This document shows, piece after piece, positions 35,163-43,467 of a stretch of DNA of 45,604 bases. Below the pieces are notes generated by a model. That model was not told the origin of the DNA. It ran no database searches and was given only the letters and a program-made list of their open reading frames with translations. This DNA comes from Candidatus Saganbacteria bacterium (GTDB taxonomy: Bacteria > Margulisbacteria > WOR-1 > O2-12-FULL-45-9 > XYB2-FULL-48-7), in assembly GCA_016939335.1 (NCBI GenBank), contig JAFGHC010000003.1:1-45604 (forward strand), read 5' to 3'. A program made the position numbers and the translations under genes. Positions within the stretch are counted from its first letter, which is position 1. Every line of letters starts with the position of its first letter.

Positions 35163-36449
35163 TTACAGGCCGTCCGCCTCTGTGAGCAGCTCGGGGCCGA
35201 TGATATCTTCGCCGCGGCTGATCGCCTGGGAGACCGCGGCATCGCAGAGCTTGATCGCCCGGCGGGGATTGCCCTCGGAAACTTCGCAGACCTTCTCGAT
35301 GGCCGACGCCTTGAAAGGATGAATGCCGGTGCCGCCGACGCTCGCGATCCGCACTTTGATCAATTCGGTCAGCACCTCCGGCGCCAGGCGGTCGAGCGTG
35401 ATCTTGAGCACCAGCCGTTCATAGAGCGGCTGGATCTCGCTCCTTAATTTATCGATCGTCTCGGGCAGGCCGACCATCACCAGGTTGACGCCGTCGATAT
35501 CGCCCAGCGTCCGGAGCGGCCGCTCGACCCCGATCGTGAACTCGTGCGCCTCGTCGAGCAGGATGATCAGCCGCTTGCTGGCGCGGCTGCGCAGCCGCGT
35601 CAGATTGTACAGCCCCGTCTCCGCCTGCGCCTGTTCCTGCGTGTAGCCGAGGCTCTGGAAAATATGGGTCACCAGCTGGTTGAACTCCAGCGGCGGCCGC
35701 GGCACGTAGACCGAATGGTATTCGCGGCGGGGGAGGTTCTTGGCCAGCCAGCGCAGGAAAGTGGTCTTGCCGATCCCCAGCGGGCCGACGATCAGGATAT
35801 GGCCGCTGTGCGCGTTGATCTTTTCCAGCACCTCTTTGATCTCCTTTTCGTGGCCGGTGAACAGTTCGGGATCGACGTCAAGGGTGAACGGGTTGTCCCG
35901 CCAGTTCATTTTTCTGTACCAGAGGCGCTGTTCCTGGGAGATCGCCTTGAACATCTTCGAGCCGCCTGATTCCTCTTCCGTTTCCTCCGCTTCGCGCGCT
36001 GCGCGCGCCGTCTGCCGCCGGGCCGGCGACAGCAGCTTCTTCAGATAACCGGCCAAAAAGCCGAAGCAGACCAGCAGGGCCAGGCTGCCCAGCACAAAAC
36101 CCGCCCAGATCATCTCGGGGCTATCAAGGGCCAGGGAGACGGCGGGAGCGGCCGGCGCAGCGGGAGCGGCCGGGGCCTCTTCCGGGACCGGCGGCGGCAG
36201 CACGGTGGCCGGCGGCAGCACCTTTGCCGTCAGGCTCATCTCCCGCAAAATGCTCTGCTTCAATTTCGACGCGCCCAGGTAACCCGGCTCGATCCTCAGC
36301 GCCTGATTGGCCAGCTTAAGCGCGGCATCAAGATCGCCGACCAGATAACGGGTGGTGGCCTGGTCGAAATACTTCTGCGCGTCCGGATCGACCGCCAGCG
36401 CCAGCGAGCAGTTGAGGAACAGGAGCAGCAGGACAATAATTTTTTTCAT
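35163..36449 (-). CDS. Signal peptide/TPR/TM protein with C-terminal ExeA-like AAA+ ATPase
   Basis: MKKIIVLLLLFLNCSLALA; TPR; Pro/Ala linker; TM MIWAGFVLGSLALLVCFGFLAGYL; NPFTLDVDPELFTGHEKEI; VGPLGIGKTTFLR; LIILLDEAHE. Confidence 0.85.
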   Translation of the reverse strand: MKKIIVLLLLFLNCSLALAVDPDAQKYFDQATTRYLVGDLDAALKLANQALRIEPGYLGASKLKQSILREMSLTAKVLPPATVLPPPVPEEAPAAPAAPAAPAVSLALDSPEMIWAGFVLGSLALLVCFGFLAGYLKKLLSPARRQTARAAREAEETEEESGGSKMFKAISQEQRLWYRKMNWRDNPFTLDVDPELFTGHEKEIKEVLEKINAHSGHILIVGPLGIGKTTFLRWLAKNLPRREYHSVYVPRPPLEFNQLVTHIFQSLGYTQEQAQAETGLYNLTRLRSRASKRLIILLDEAHEFTIGVERPLRTLGDIDGVNLVMVGLPETIDKLRSEIQPLYERLVLKITLDRLAPEVLTELIKVRIASVGGTGIHPFKASAIEKVCEVSEGNPRRAIKLCDAAVSQAISRGEDIIGPELLTEADGL

Positions 36450-37261
36450 TTGGCCGTTCCTTTCGCGCGGATCACGACTTCCAGCCGGTTGAGGATCGTT
36501 TTGGCTTCCCGATTATTCGGGTCGATCCGGAGGAGCGCCTGGAGCTGGCTCCTGGCCTTTTCGTACTCGGCCCGGGACATCGCGGAGCGGACGGCCATGG
36601 CCAGCTCCGCTTTGTTGAGACTGGAGTCGGCCTTGGTCACGACGGAAACGATCTGCTTGCGCGGCTCCGGCTTCCGGGCCGGCGCCCTGGCCGCCGGTTT
36701 GGCGGCGGGCTTAACCTTTTTGACCACCGGTCTGGCGGGGGCCTCAACCTCCTCGGCCGCCGGCTGCGCCAGCGGCTTGGTTTCCCGGACCGGCAATCTG
36801 GCCGCCGGGACCGCCTCCGCAGTCAATTCGGGCGCGGCCTCAAGCTTGCCGGGGGCGCGCCGCGCGAGCGGCAGGGGCGCTTCGCCGGTAAAAATTCTCG
36901 TCATCAGCGCCAGGACCGGTTCCGCGATCAAAAAGGCCGAACTTTTCCCTTCAAAAGTATTGCCCGCCACATCGCTGGCGATCAGCCGGGCGCGGTACTG
37001 CCCCTTTTTAAAGCCGGGCGGGATCTCCCAGTAGCCGTGCCAGAGATTGGAGCGGGCGTCATAGCCAAGCTGCACCGAGGAACCGTCGGGCATGACCGCC
37101 GTGATGCTGGCGGTGTCGATGGGCGCGTCGATCAGGATGTGGACAATATCGCCCGGCAGGTACTCGCGCAGCGCCAGCTCGCGCGGCGTTTCCGCCGGGG
37201 CGCCGGCCGTCAAAAAGAAAAGTCCGGCCAGCCCCAGGGAAAGTACTTTCGCGAACTTCAT
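36446..37261 (-). CDS. Secreted protein with Ig-like N-domain, Lys/Pro/Ala-rich linker and C-terminal TPR-like region
   Basis: Signal peptide MKFAKVLSLGLAGLFFLTAGAPA; EYLPGDIVHILIDAP...HGYWEIPPGFKKGQYRARLIASDVAGN; KPAAKPAARAPARKPEPRK; YEKARSQLQALLRIDPNNREAKTIL. Confidence 0.7.
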   Translation of the reverse strand: MKFAKVLSLGLAGLFFLTAGAPAETPRELALREYLPGDIVHILIDAPIDTASITAVMPDGSSVQLGYDARSNLWHGYWEIPPGFKKGQYRARLIASDVAGNTFEGKSSAFLIAEPVLALMTRIFTGEAPLPLARRAPGKLEAAPELTAEAVPAARLPVRETKPLAQPAAEEVEAPARPVVKKVKPAAKPAARAPARKPEPRKQIVSVVTKADSSLNKAELAMAVRSAMSRAEYEKARSQLQALLRIDPNNREAKTILNRLEVVIRAKGTAK

Positions 37262-38467
37262 TTAATGGCCGTGCCTCTCGATGGTTTCCGGCAATTCAGG
37301 AGGCCCTCCTTTAAGCGCCAACCACGGCTCCCCGGCATAGGACAGGGAAACGTATGTCGTCGCCAAACTTGGGTCATTATAATATGCGTGATAGGCGTAG
37401 TCAACACGCAGTCCGTAAAAACCGGTGGAGAGGCCGAAAGTCGGGTTCCAGTTGGTCCGCTCGGCGGTGATCGAATCGACGCTCTGGTCCAGCCCCGCCC
37501 GCACCGTGAAGTACTTCAAAATCCTGTATTCCGCCCCCAGATGCAAGGTGGTCGGCCGCCCGCTCGACCCCGGCAGGTCGGCGTCGCAAACCAGAAGCAG
37601 GTCGCCGCCCAGGGGGATCGGCCGGGCGGCCAGGCCGACCTTGGTCAGGCTGGCGAACGATTCTTCCGCGCCGCTGCTGTAATGCAGCACGCCGCCCAGC
37701 GAGATCGGCAGGATGTTCTGCCGGCAGACGCCGAAGCTCAAATAGGGGGTGGCGAAAACTTTCAAGCCGATATCCACGCTCTGGCCGGTCGCCGACTCGT
37801 TGACGCCGCCGCTGGTGCCGCGGTTGTAGAAGCGGTAATTGAAGCCGAAAAAAACATTGCGGCCGTAGCCGAACCAGCGGGCGATCGGCGAACTGTAGCT
37901 CAAGATCATCAGCGAATCGTAATAATCGGTGTAAACGAGGTTGCCGTTTTGGTCCGTGGTCGGGATCTGGTTGACGCCGGTCGTAACATAGCCGAGCCCC
38001 AGCGCCCCGGCATTGGTCGGCACCGCCCCCGAGTACTCTGAATAGTAGACCGCGCCGAGCAGGTTGGTGAACATCGCCATGGCGGTCGGCCCCTTGATCC
38101 CCCCGAGCCCCGCCGGATTGATGAAAATGGCGTCGGCATCGTCGGCCACCGCCGCAAAGGCCCGGCCCATGCCGATCGGCCGGGCGCCGCCGCCGATCAG
38201 CGTCGCGTCATCGGCCTGGCTGATGATGGCGGCCGTAGCCGGCAAGGAAAAAGCAGTAAAAAATAAAAGATAAAAAATAAAAGATAAAAAATAAATGGGT
38301 CGCTGCGCGACGTTATTAAAGGCCCTCATCCGCTGGCGCGGACCGGCCGCCTTCTCCCAGAGGGAGAAGGCGACTCCTTTAGGCGCCAAAAGGCAGTCCC
38401 CTCTCCCTCTGGGAGAGGGAGGCAACTTTAAAGCTAGCGGGTGAGGGCCGAAACTGGCTTTTGACAT
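37262..38467 (-). CDS. PorV/PorQ-UPF0164-like outer-membrane beta-barrel protein
   Basis: GGGARPIGMGRAFAAVADDADAIFINPAGL motif; repeated FGFNYRFY/LHLGAEYRIL strands; GAGGAG Shine-Dalgarno before MSKASFG at 38467. Confidence 0.82.
   Translation of the reverse strand: MSKASFGPHPLALKLPPSPRGRGDCLLAPKGVAFSLWEKAAGPRQRMRAFNNVAQRPIYFLSFIFYLLFFTAFSLPATAAIISQADDATLIGGGARPIGMGRAFAAVADDADAIFINPAGLGGIKGPTAMAMFTNLLGAVYYSEYSGAVPTNAGALGLGYVTTGVNQIPTTDQNGNLVYTDYYDSLMILSYSSPIARWFGYGRNVFFGFNYRFYNRGTSGGVNESATGQSVDIGLKVFATPYLSFGVCRQNILPISLGGVLHYSSGAEESFASLTKVGLAARPIPLGGDLLLVCDADLPGSSGRPTTLHLGAEYRILKYFTVRAGLDQSVDSITAERTNWNPTFGLSTGFYGLRVDYAYHAYYNDPSLATTYVSLSYAGEPWLALKGGPPELPETIERHGH
38257..38296. repeat. (TAAAAAATAAAAGA)n tract encoding a signal peptide core
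   Basis: taaaaaataaaagataaaaaataaaagataaaaaataaat; minus-strand translation FIYFLSFIFYLLFF. Confidence 0.8.
38321..38449. repeat. 129-bp nested palindromic element (REP/MITE-like) inside the PorV-like ORF
   Basis: Outer arms GGCCCTCATCCGCT/AGCGGGTGAGGGCC; inner hairpins GCCTTCTCCC-AGA-GGGAGAAGGC and CCCTCTCCC-TCT-GGGAGAGGG; 129 bp = 43 codons. Confidence 0.85.
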
Positions 38468-38475
38468 CTTGCTCC

Positions 38476-39636
38476 TCATTTCGTGATCAACAGTTTGGTC
38501 ATAGTTAAGACCTTGGGCCCGCCGTTCACGGTCGTCGAAACATAGACCAGATAAGCGCCGCCGGGCGCGTAAGTGCCGAAGGAAGTGACGCCGTTCCAGC
38601 GCACCGCGTTCGCTCCCACGCGCCCGCCTTCCGCGCCGGCTGCCGCCCGGTAGACCCAGATCCGCTCGCCCCGCATGTTAAAGATATAGAGCAGGATGTC
38701 GGCGTCGCGGCTCAAACCGTACCGGAAATAATCGTCGCCGGTCACCGGATCGTACGGATTTTTTTCGCTGACGAGCGGACTGGTCGCCTCGATATTCGGC
38801 GACTCGATCTTGAACGAGGCCGGCAGCGTGCCGCTCTGGCCGTCGTTGTTCGTCACCACCACGTCCCAGATGCCGAGCGGCCGGCCGTTCAGGTCAAAGC
38901 GGCAGCTGATCCGGTGGTCGGTCGTCACGGTAACGTTCGTCGCCGGGATGTCGCTCTGCCCGGTCAGCGAGAGCTTGACCTGCGCGCCGGGCGCGAAGTT
39001 GTCGCCGGCGATCGTCACGTCAAGGATCTGGTTGTTCAGCCCCCGCGGCGGCGCGACCGCGGTCACGACCGGCGCCGGCCCCAGGACCCGGAAAGCGTCG
39101 GGGAGCGAGCCGGAGCGGCCGTCCGGATTGGTCACGGTCACGGTCCAATACCCCGGCCTGGCGCCGGTCAGGTCGAATTCGCCGGTGAGCTGGCCGGAGG
39201 AAACGACCGTGACGTTGCCGGCCGTAATATCATGCTCGCCGGACCGCGACAGCTTGAGCGTGGCGCCGTAAACAAAGTTGGCGCCCGTCACGGTCACGGG
39301 CACGACCTTATTCGCCTCCGAAGTTGACGGAGCGATGGCGGTCACGAGCGGCGCCAGGACCGTCTCCCCAAAGTAGGCGGTCCGCAAAAAGCCCTCGCCG
39401 AGCGAAAAACTGGGAGCGGAAACGGCCGCCAGCCCGTGGCCGCGGGTCTTGCCCAGCAGGCGGAAAGAAGCCGTTACCCCCTGCGCGGCGCCCGAATCGA
39501 CCACCCGCGTCGTCAGTTTCATGTTATGCGAAGGAAGCAGTTCCTCTACCTCTCCCGCCGCCACGCCGGCCAGGCAACCCGCCAGCAGACACGACACCAT
39601 GAACGCACTTAAGCCCGGCCTTAAGGCATTGATCAC
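38476..39636 (-). CDS. Secreted protein with two IPT/TIG-like domains and FlgD-Ig-like C-terminus
   Basis: VTAIAPSTSEANKVVPVTVTGANF and VTAVAPPRGLNNQILDVTIAGDNF; C-terminal YIFNMRGERIWVYRA...VRWNGVTSFGTYAPGGAYLVYVS. Confidence 0.8.
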   Translation of the reverse strand: MINALRPGLSAFMVSCLLAGCLAGVAAGEVEELLPSHNMKLTTRVVDSGAAQGVTASFRLLGKTRGHGLAAVSAPSFSLGEGFLRTAYFGETVLAPLVTAIAPSTSEANKVVPVTVTGANFVYGATLKLSRSGEHDITAGNVTVVSSGQLTGEFDLTGARPGYWTVTVTNPDGRSGSLPDAFRVLGPAPVVTAVAPPRGLNNQILDVTIAGDNFAPGAQVKLSLTGQSDIPATNVTVTTDHRISCRFDLNGRPLGIWDVVVTNNDGQSGTLPASFKIESPNIEATSPLVSEKNPYDPVTGDDYFRYGLSRDADILLYIFNMRGERIWVYRAAAGAEGGRVGANAVRWNGVTSFGTYAPGGAYLVYVSTTVNGGPKVLTMTKLLITK

Positions 39637-42600
39637 GGCCGGGTATAGCGGATGAGTACGGTCGCGCTGTTGACCGAGCCGTCGACGGTCGGCGTAAAGA
39701 ACCGCAAATTGTTGAAAGCGGTGTAAGCGGTATTCGACAGCGCCCCGCTGGCGACGGCCCAGGAACCAGCGTTGGCGGTGATGCCGGTCCCGCTCACCAG
39801 GTTGTTGCCGTTATTCGAGACCTGACCGATCACACTTGTTCCATCAGCGCAGTAAACCTCGACCGAAGTGATGGTGATGTTGTACGGCAGCCGGATGACC
39901 GCTTCGGAAGTGGCGTACGGCAGGCTGAAGCTCGCCCCCTTGATATCGGTGGAGGTCGAGGTGGTCTGCAGCGTCCCGTCAGCGAACTTGACGGCGCCGC
40001 CCGAACCGGAGACCAGCTCGACGGTGCCGGCCACCGTCAGCTTCGAGGTCGGGTTCGTCGTCCCGATGCCGACGTTGCCGGCCTTGGAAACATAAAGAGC
40101 TTCGCGAGTGTTCGCATCGGTCCTGATCCGCAAGGCGGTATCCGCTGTCCCGGCATCTATCGAGAGCGTCCCCGTCATCGTGTCGCCGGCCTTGAGCACT
40201 TTGGTGCTGTCGGTCGCCGTGATGCCGGTCAGCGCCGCGCCGCTCCCCTCGAAGCTCGTCGCCTTGACGATACCAACGACTTCCAACGTTCTTGACGGCG
40301 ACGTCGTCCCGATGCCGACGGAGCCGGTGCCGGTATCGACCACCAGCGTATGGTTGGCGCCGACCTCAAAAGTCGCCGCCGGGCTCGTTGTCCCGATGCC
40401 GACCCGGCCGGAAACGATCAGCCCGTTGGCCGGGGGAGCAAGCAGGCCGGCGTAGGCGCCGAGCGCCAGCCCCCCGTAGACATTCACATTCTTGGCCGAT
40501 ATGTATCCGTCCACGTCAGATGAGTATTCCCCGGTCGCGTTAACAACCAGGTAATTTTTGCCCAGGGTGGCATCACCCATGAAGATAGTATCCCCGTTTA
40601 TATTGATCCCCATGACGTCGTAGCCGACGGTCGAATTCGTGAACGCCAGGCCGTTGCCGAACCAGGGCCCCGTGCCGACATGATTGCCCATCATAATTTG
40701 ATTATATGTCGTCAAAGAAGAAACATTGAACTGGGTGTCAGAACTGGTGTAGAGATGCCCGAACACTCCCCACGCCGTGTTGGTCAGTACCCCGGTCATC
40801 GTGTCGCCGGCCTTGAGCACTCTGGTGTTGTCGGTCGCCGTCCCCGCGCTCGACGCTGTCCCCGCCAGGACCGCGTAGCTGACGCTCGGCAGCCAGGAGG
40901 GATTGTTGTAGCTGCCCGTCGTGTAAACGCCGTTGTTCACCGTTACGGCATTGGAGGCCGTTCCGGCCAGGACCGCGTAGCTCGTTTGCGACGCCGTGCC
41001 CGAAAGAACCGCGTAGTCGGCCGTGGCCGTGTGATCGGCGGTTATTCCCGTCAGCGCCGCGCCGCTCCCTTCAAAGCTCGTTGCCTTTACTATCCCGACA
41101 ACTTCCAGGGTTCTTGAGGGCGCCGTCGTTCCGATACCGACGGAGCCGCTACTTGCCACATACATTGTCGGCGTCAAAGAAGCATCACCGCCCAATTGTA
41201 AATTGCCGGATTGGTCGGCAATAATCCTGTATTTATTAACGCCCAAGTCATACGCCCACCAGCCGACCGAATTTGCGCCAAAAGTCCAACTGTGACTGCC
41301 GTTGGGTATCATGTAAAAATCAACCTCACCGGCAGATGTGGACTCCAGGGCCTGTATCCCTGCCGCCGTTTTAACGTGCAAAGTATAACTAGGGCTCGTC
41401 GTCCCGACGCCGACGCTGCCGGCCGCGGTCGCAAAATACGCGTTGCCGGAAACATCCAGACCGGTCGTCGCCGTGTTCGTCAGCGTCCCGGTCATCGTGT
41501 CGCCGGCCTTCAAGACCTTGGTATTATCTGTCCCCGTGATGTCCGTCAGCGCCGCGCCACTCCCTTCAAAGCTGGTCGCCTTGACGACCCCGACAACTTC
41601 CAGGGTCCTTGACGGCGCCGTCGTGCCGATGCCGACGTTGCCGCTGCTGCGCAATGTCATAACCGTCGTATCAGCGTAAATACTATTGCCATTGGTCAGT
41701 ATAAAATCGGCTTGCGTCCTGCCATTTGTCCCTACGTCTTCCCAACGCGAAATGCCAACCTGCATTACCGAGGGATAGGTAAAGCCATCTACCGATTTTC
41801 GCGCCAATGTAAGCACCGGATAAGAAACGGTTGGATTGACGTTATAATTGTCATAAGTGTTCAAAAAATACCCAACCCCCAAAGAGCTTAGGGTAGAGAT
41901 TGAACTATCGACTTCCAACGTCGCCCCGGGGTTCACCACCCCTCCGATGCCGACGCTGCCGGAACTCGAGAGATACATCGTCTGGACAGAACTTGGCGTA
42001 AAGTATATGTCCTTCCCCGCAAAATACATCGGGGCGGCATTGTAGCAAGTGCCGAAATAACCGGCTCCGTTATTCCAATATAATTGGAAATTGTTGTTGG
42101 AATCAGCGCCAACCTGAATTTGCGGAATATTCGAGCCGAGAACATTTATGCCGTCCTGTGTCGCCCCGCAGTTTACCTCAAGCTTGGCTCCCGGACCCGT
42201 TGTTCCGATGCCAACATTGCCGTTATACAACACCAAATTGGCGCCATACCCCATGTTCCGCATTTCAAGATAGCCAGTATTGCTTTGATAATAAGTAAAA
42301 GCATTTGCCAAATCGGTTGAATATGCCCTGTTCAGCATCCGCACCAGCCACGGGTTCCCATTGGGCACCTGAATATCAAAAGCAGATATATCAGTTCCTG
42401 CCGCACTGATCTCGAGTTTCGCCCCCGGACCCGTCGTCCCAATGCCGACATTACCGGTCGCGCCGGTCGCCAGGTACGCGTCGCCGGTCGCGCTGATCGC
42501 CACTCCGGCCGTGTTCGTCAGCGTCCCCGTCATCGTGTCGCCGGCCTTGAGCACTTTGGTGCTGTCGGTCGCTGTAATGCCGGTCAGCGCCGCGCCGCTC

Positions 42601-42998
42601 CCTTCAAAGCTCGTCGCTTTCACAATCCCAACAACTTCCAGCGTCCGCGAAGGAGCGGTCGTCGCGATGCCGACATTGCCGGACAGATAAGATTTGCCGC
42701 CCACCTCGAGACTGCCCTGAAGGTAAACGCTGCCGGGACCGGAGGTAACCGCGGCGGCCCCTTCCCCGGTCGTGCCAAAGACCGAATATCCCTTGACCTC
42801 AAGGTCGGCGTCGTTCTTGACGCCCTCCGTTCCGTTGACGGTCAGGTCGTCCTCGATGCCGAACTCGACCCCCTTGTCGGCGGCCAAGCCCGGCTGGGCT
42901 AACAGGAGCGCCCCCGCGGCCAGGCATAATAATAAGAAGACGCCCCCGCCTTTACGCCAGCCGTTGAATCCCGCGTTCATGTTCTTATGCTCGCTCAT
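39633..42998 (-). CDS. Giant secreted modular tail-fibre/adhesin-like repeat protein
   Basis: Start MSEHKNMNAG with GGGGAG Shine-Dalgarno; signal peptide; repeated modules VGIGTTAPSRTLEVVGIVKATSFEGSGAALTGITATDSTKVLKAGDTMTGTLTNT. Confidence 0.85.
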   Translation of the reverse strand: MSEHKNMNAGFNGWRKGGGVFLLLCLAAGALLLAQPGLAADKGVEFGIEDDLTVNGTEGVKNDADLEVKGYSVFGTTGEGAAAVTSGPGSVYLQGSLEVGGKSYLSGNVGIATTAPSRTLEVVGIVKATSFEGSGAALTGITATDSTKVLKAGDTMTGTLTNTAGVAISATGDAYLATGATGNVGIGTTGPGAKLEISAAGTDISAFDIQVPNGNPWLVRMLNRAYSTDLANAFTYYQSNTGYLEMRNMGYGANLVLYNGNVGIGTTGPGAKLEVNCGATQDGINVLGSNIPQIQVGADSNNNFQLYWNNGAGYFGTCYNAAPMYFAGKDIYFTPSSVQTMYLSSSGSVGIGGVVNPGATLEVDSSISTLSSLGVGYFLNTYDNYNVNPTVSYPVLTLARKSVDGFTYPSVMQVGISRWEDVGTNGRTQADFILTNGNSIYADTTVMTLRSSGNVGIGTTAPSRTLEVVGVVKATSFEGSGAALTDITGTDNTKVLKAGDTMTGTLTNTATTGLDVSGNAYFATAAGSVGVGTTSPSYTLHVKTAAGIQALESTSAGEVDFYMIPNGSHSWTFGANSVGWWAYDLGVNKYRIIADQSGNLQLGGDASLTPTMYVASSGSVGIGTTAPSRTLEVVGIVKATSFEGSGAALTGITADHTATADYAVLSGTASQTSYAVLAGTASNAVTVNNGVYTTGSYNNPSWLPSVSYAVLAGTASSAGTATDNTRVLKAGDTMTGVLTNTAWGVFGHLYTSSDTQFNVSSLTTYNQIMMGNHVGTGPWFGNGLAFTNSTVGYDVMGININGDTIFMGDATLGKNYLVVNATGEYSSDVDGYISAKNVNVYGGLALGAYAGLLAPPANGLIVSGRVGIGTTSPAATFEVGANHTLVVDTGTGSVGIGTTSPSRTLEVVGIVKATSFEGSGAALTGITATDSTKVLKAGDTMTGTLSIDAGTADTALRIRTDANTREALYVSKAGNVGIGTTNPTSKLTVAGTVELVSGSGGAVKFADGTLQTTSTSTDIKGASFSLPYATSEAVIRLPYNITITSVEVYCADGTSVIGQVSNNGNNLVSGTGITANAGSWAVASGALSNTAYTAFNNLRFFTPTVDGSVNSATVLIRYTRP

Positions 42999-43045
42999 TA
43001 TCTCCCCGCTAGCCATCGCCAAACCATCTTACGACGGACGATTCG

Positions 43046-43450
43046 TCACCCGCAAAACGATCCCGCCTTCCTGTCCATATTAGTAAGCATAGCAAAAATA
43101 TGCTCGTATTTATCATCCAATTTATCAAACTTTTCCTTATTTACATAGTCGCATTTTAACGCGAACTCAAGCCAGGTCTGCGTTTCCGCGGCCTCTTGCT
43201 CGGAATCAGTCAGTTTATTGATAAACATCGCTTGATACTTGCGCTTGCGCCATGCCTCGGCAATATTCGAACATACCGATCTTGACGACCTTCTTATCTG
43301 ATCTGTCAAAGAATATTTCTCTTCCTTAGGAAACCCTTTTGTCATCTCAAATATCTCCATCGCCGCCTCAAACGCAACCTTATACACTTCCAAATCCCTA
43401 ACACTTCTTATCCTATTTGTTCGTCTCTCGTCCATCGTCCTTTCGTCCAT
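43046..43450 (-). CDS. Four-helix bundle protein (23S rRNA IVS/S23 family)
   Basis: SVRDLEVYKVAFEAAMEIFEMTKGFPKEEKYSLTDQIRRSSRSVCSNIAEAWRKRKYQAMFINKLTDSEQEAAETQTWLEFALKCDY. Confidence 0.92.
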   Translation of the reverse strand: MDERTMDERRTNRIRSVRDLEVYKVAFEAAMEIFEMTKGFPKEEKYSLTDQIRRSSRSVCSNIAEAWRKRKYQAMFINKLTDSEQEAAETQTWLEFALKCDYVNKEKFDKLDDKYEHIFAMLTNMDRKAGSFCG

Positions 43451-43460
43451 CGTCCTTTCG
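43421..43460. repeat. 15-bp tandem repeat (CGTCCATCGTCCTTT) at the S23 start
   Basis: tcgtctctcgtccatcgtcctttcgtccatcgtcctttcg; minus strand (GGACGATGGACGAAA)n translated MDERTMDERR. Confidence 0.85.
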
Positions 43461-43467
43461 TAAAAGT

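Noticed and set aside
39868-42690. Plus-strand ORFs with repeated VSAAPLPSKLVALTIPTTS motifs
   Set aside because: Antisense reading of the modular repeats of the giant protein; the minus frame has signal peptide, Shine-Dalgarno and a 3.4-kb open frame.
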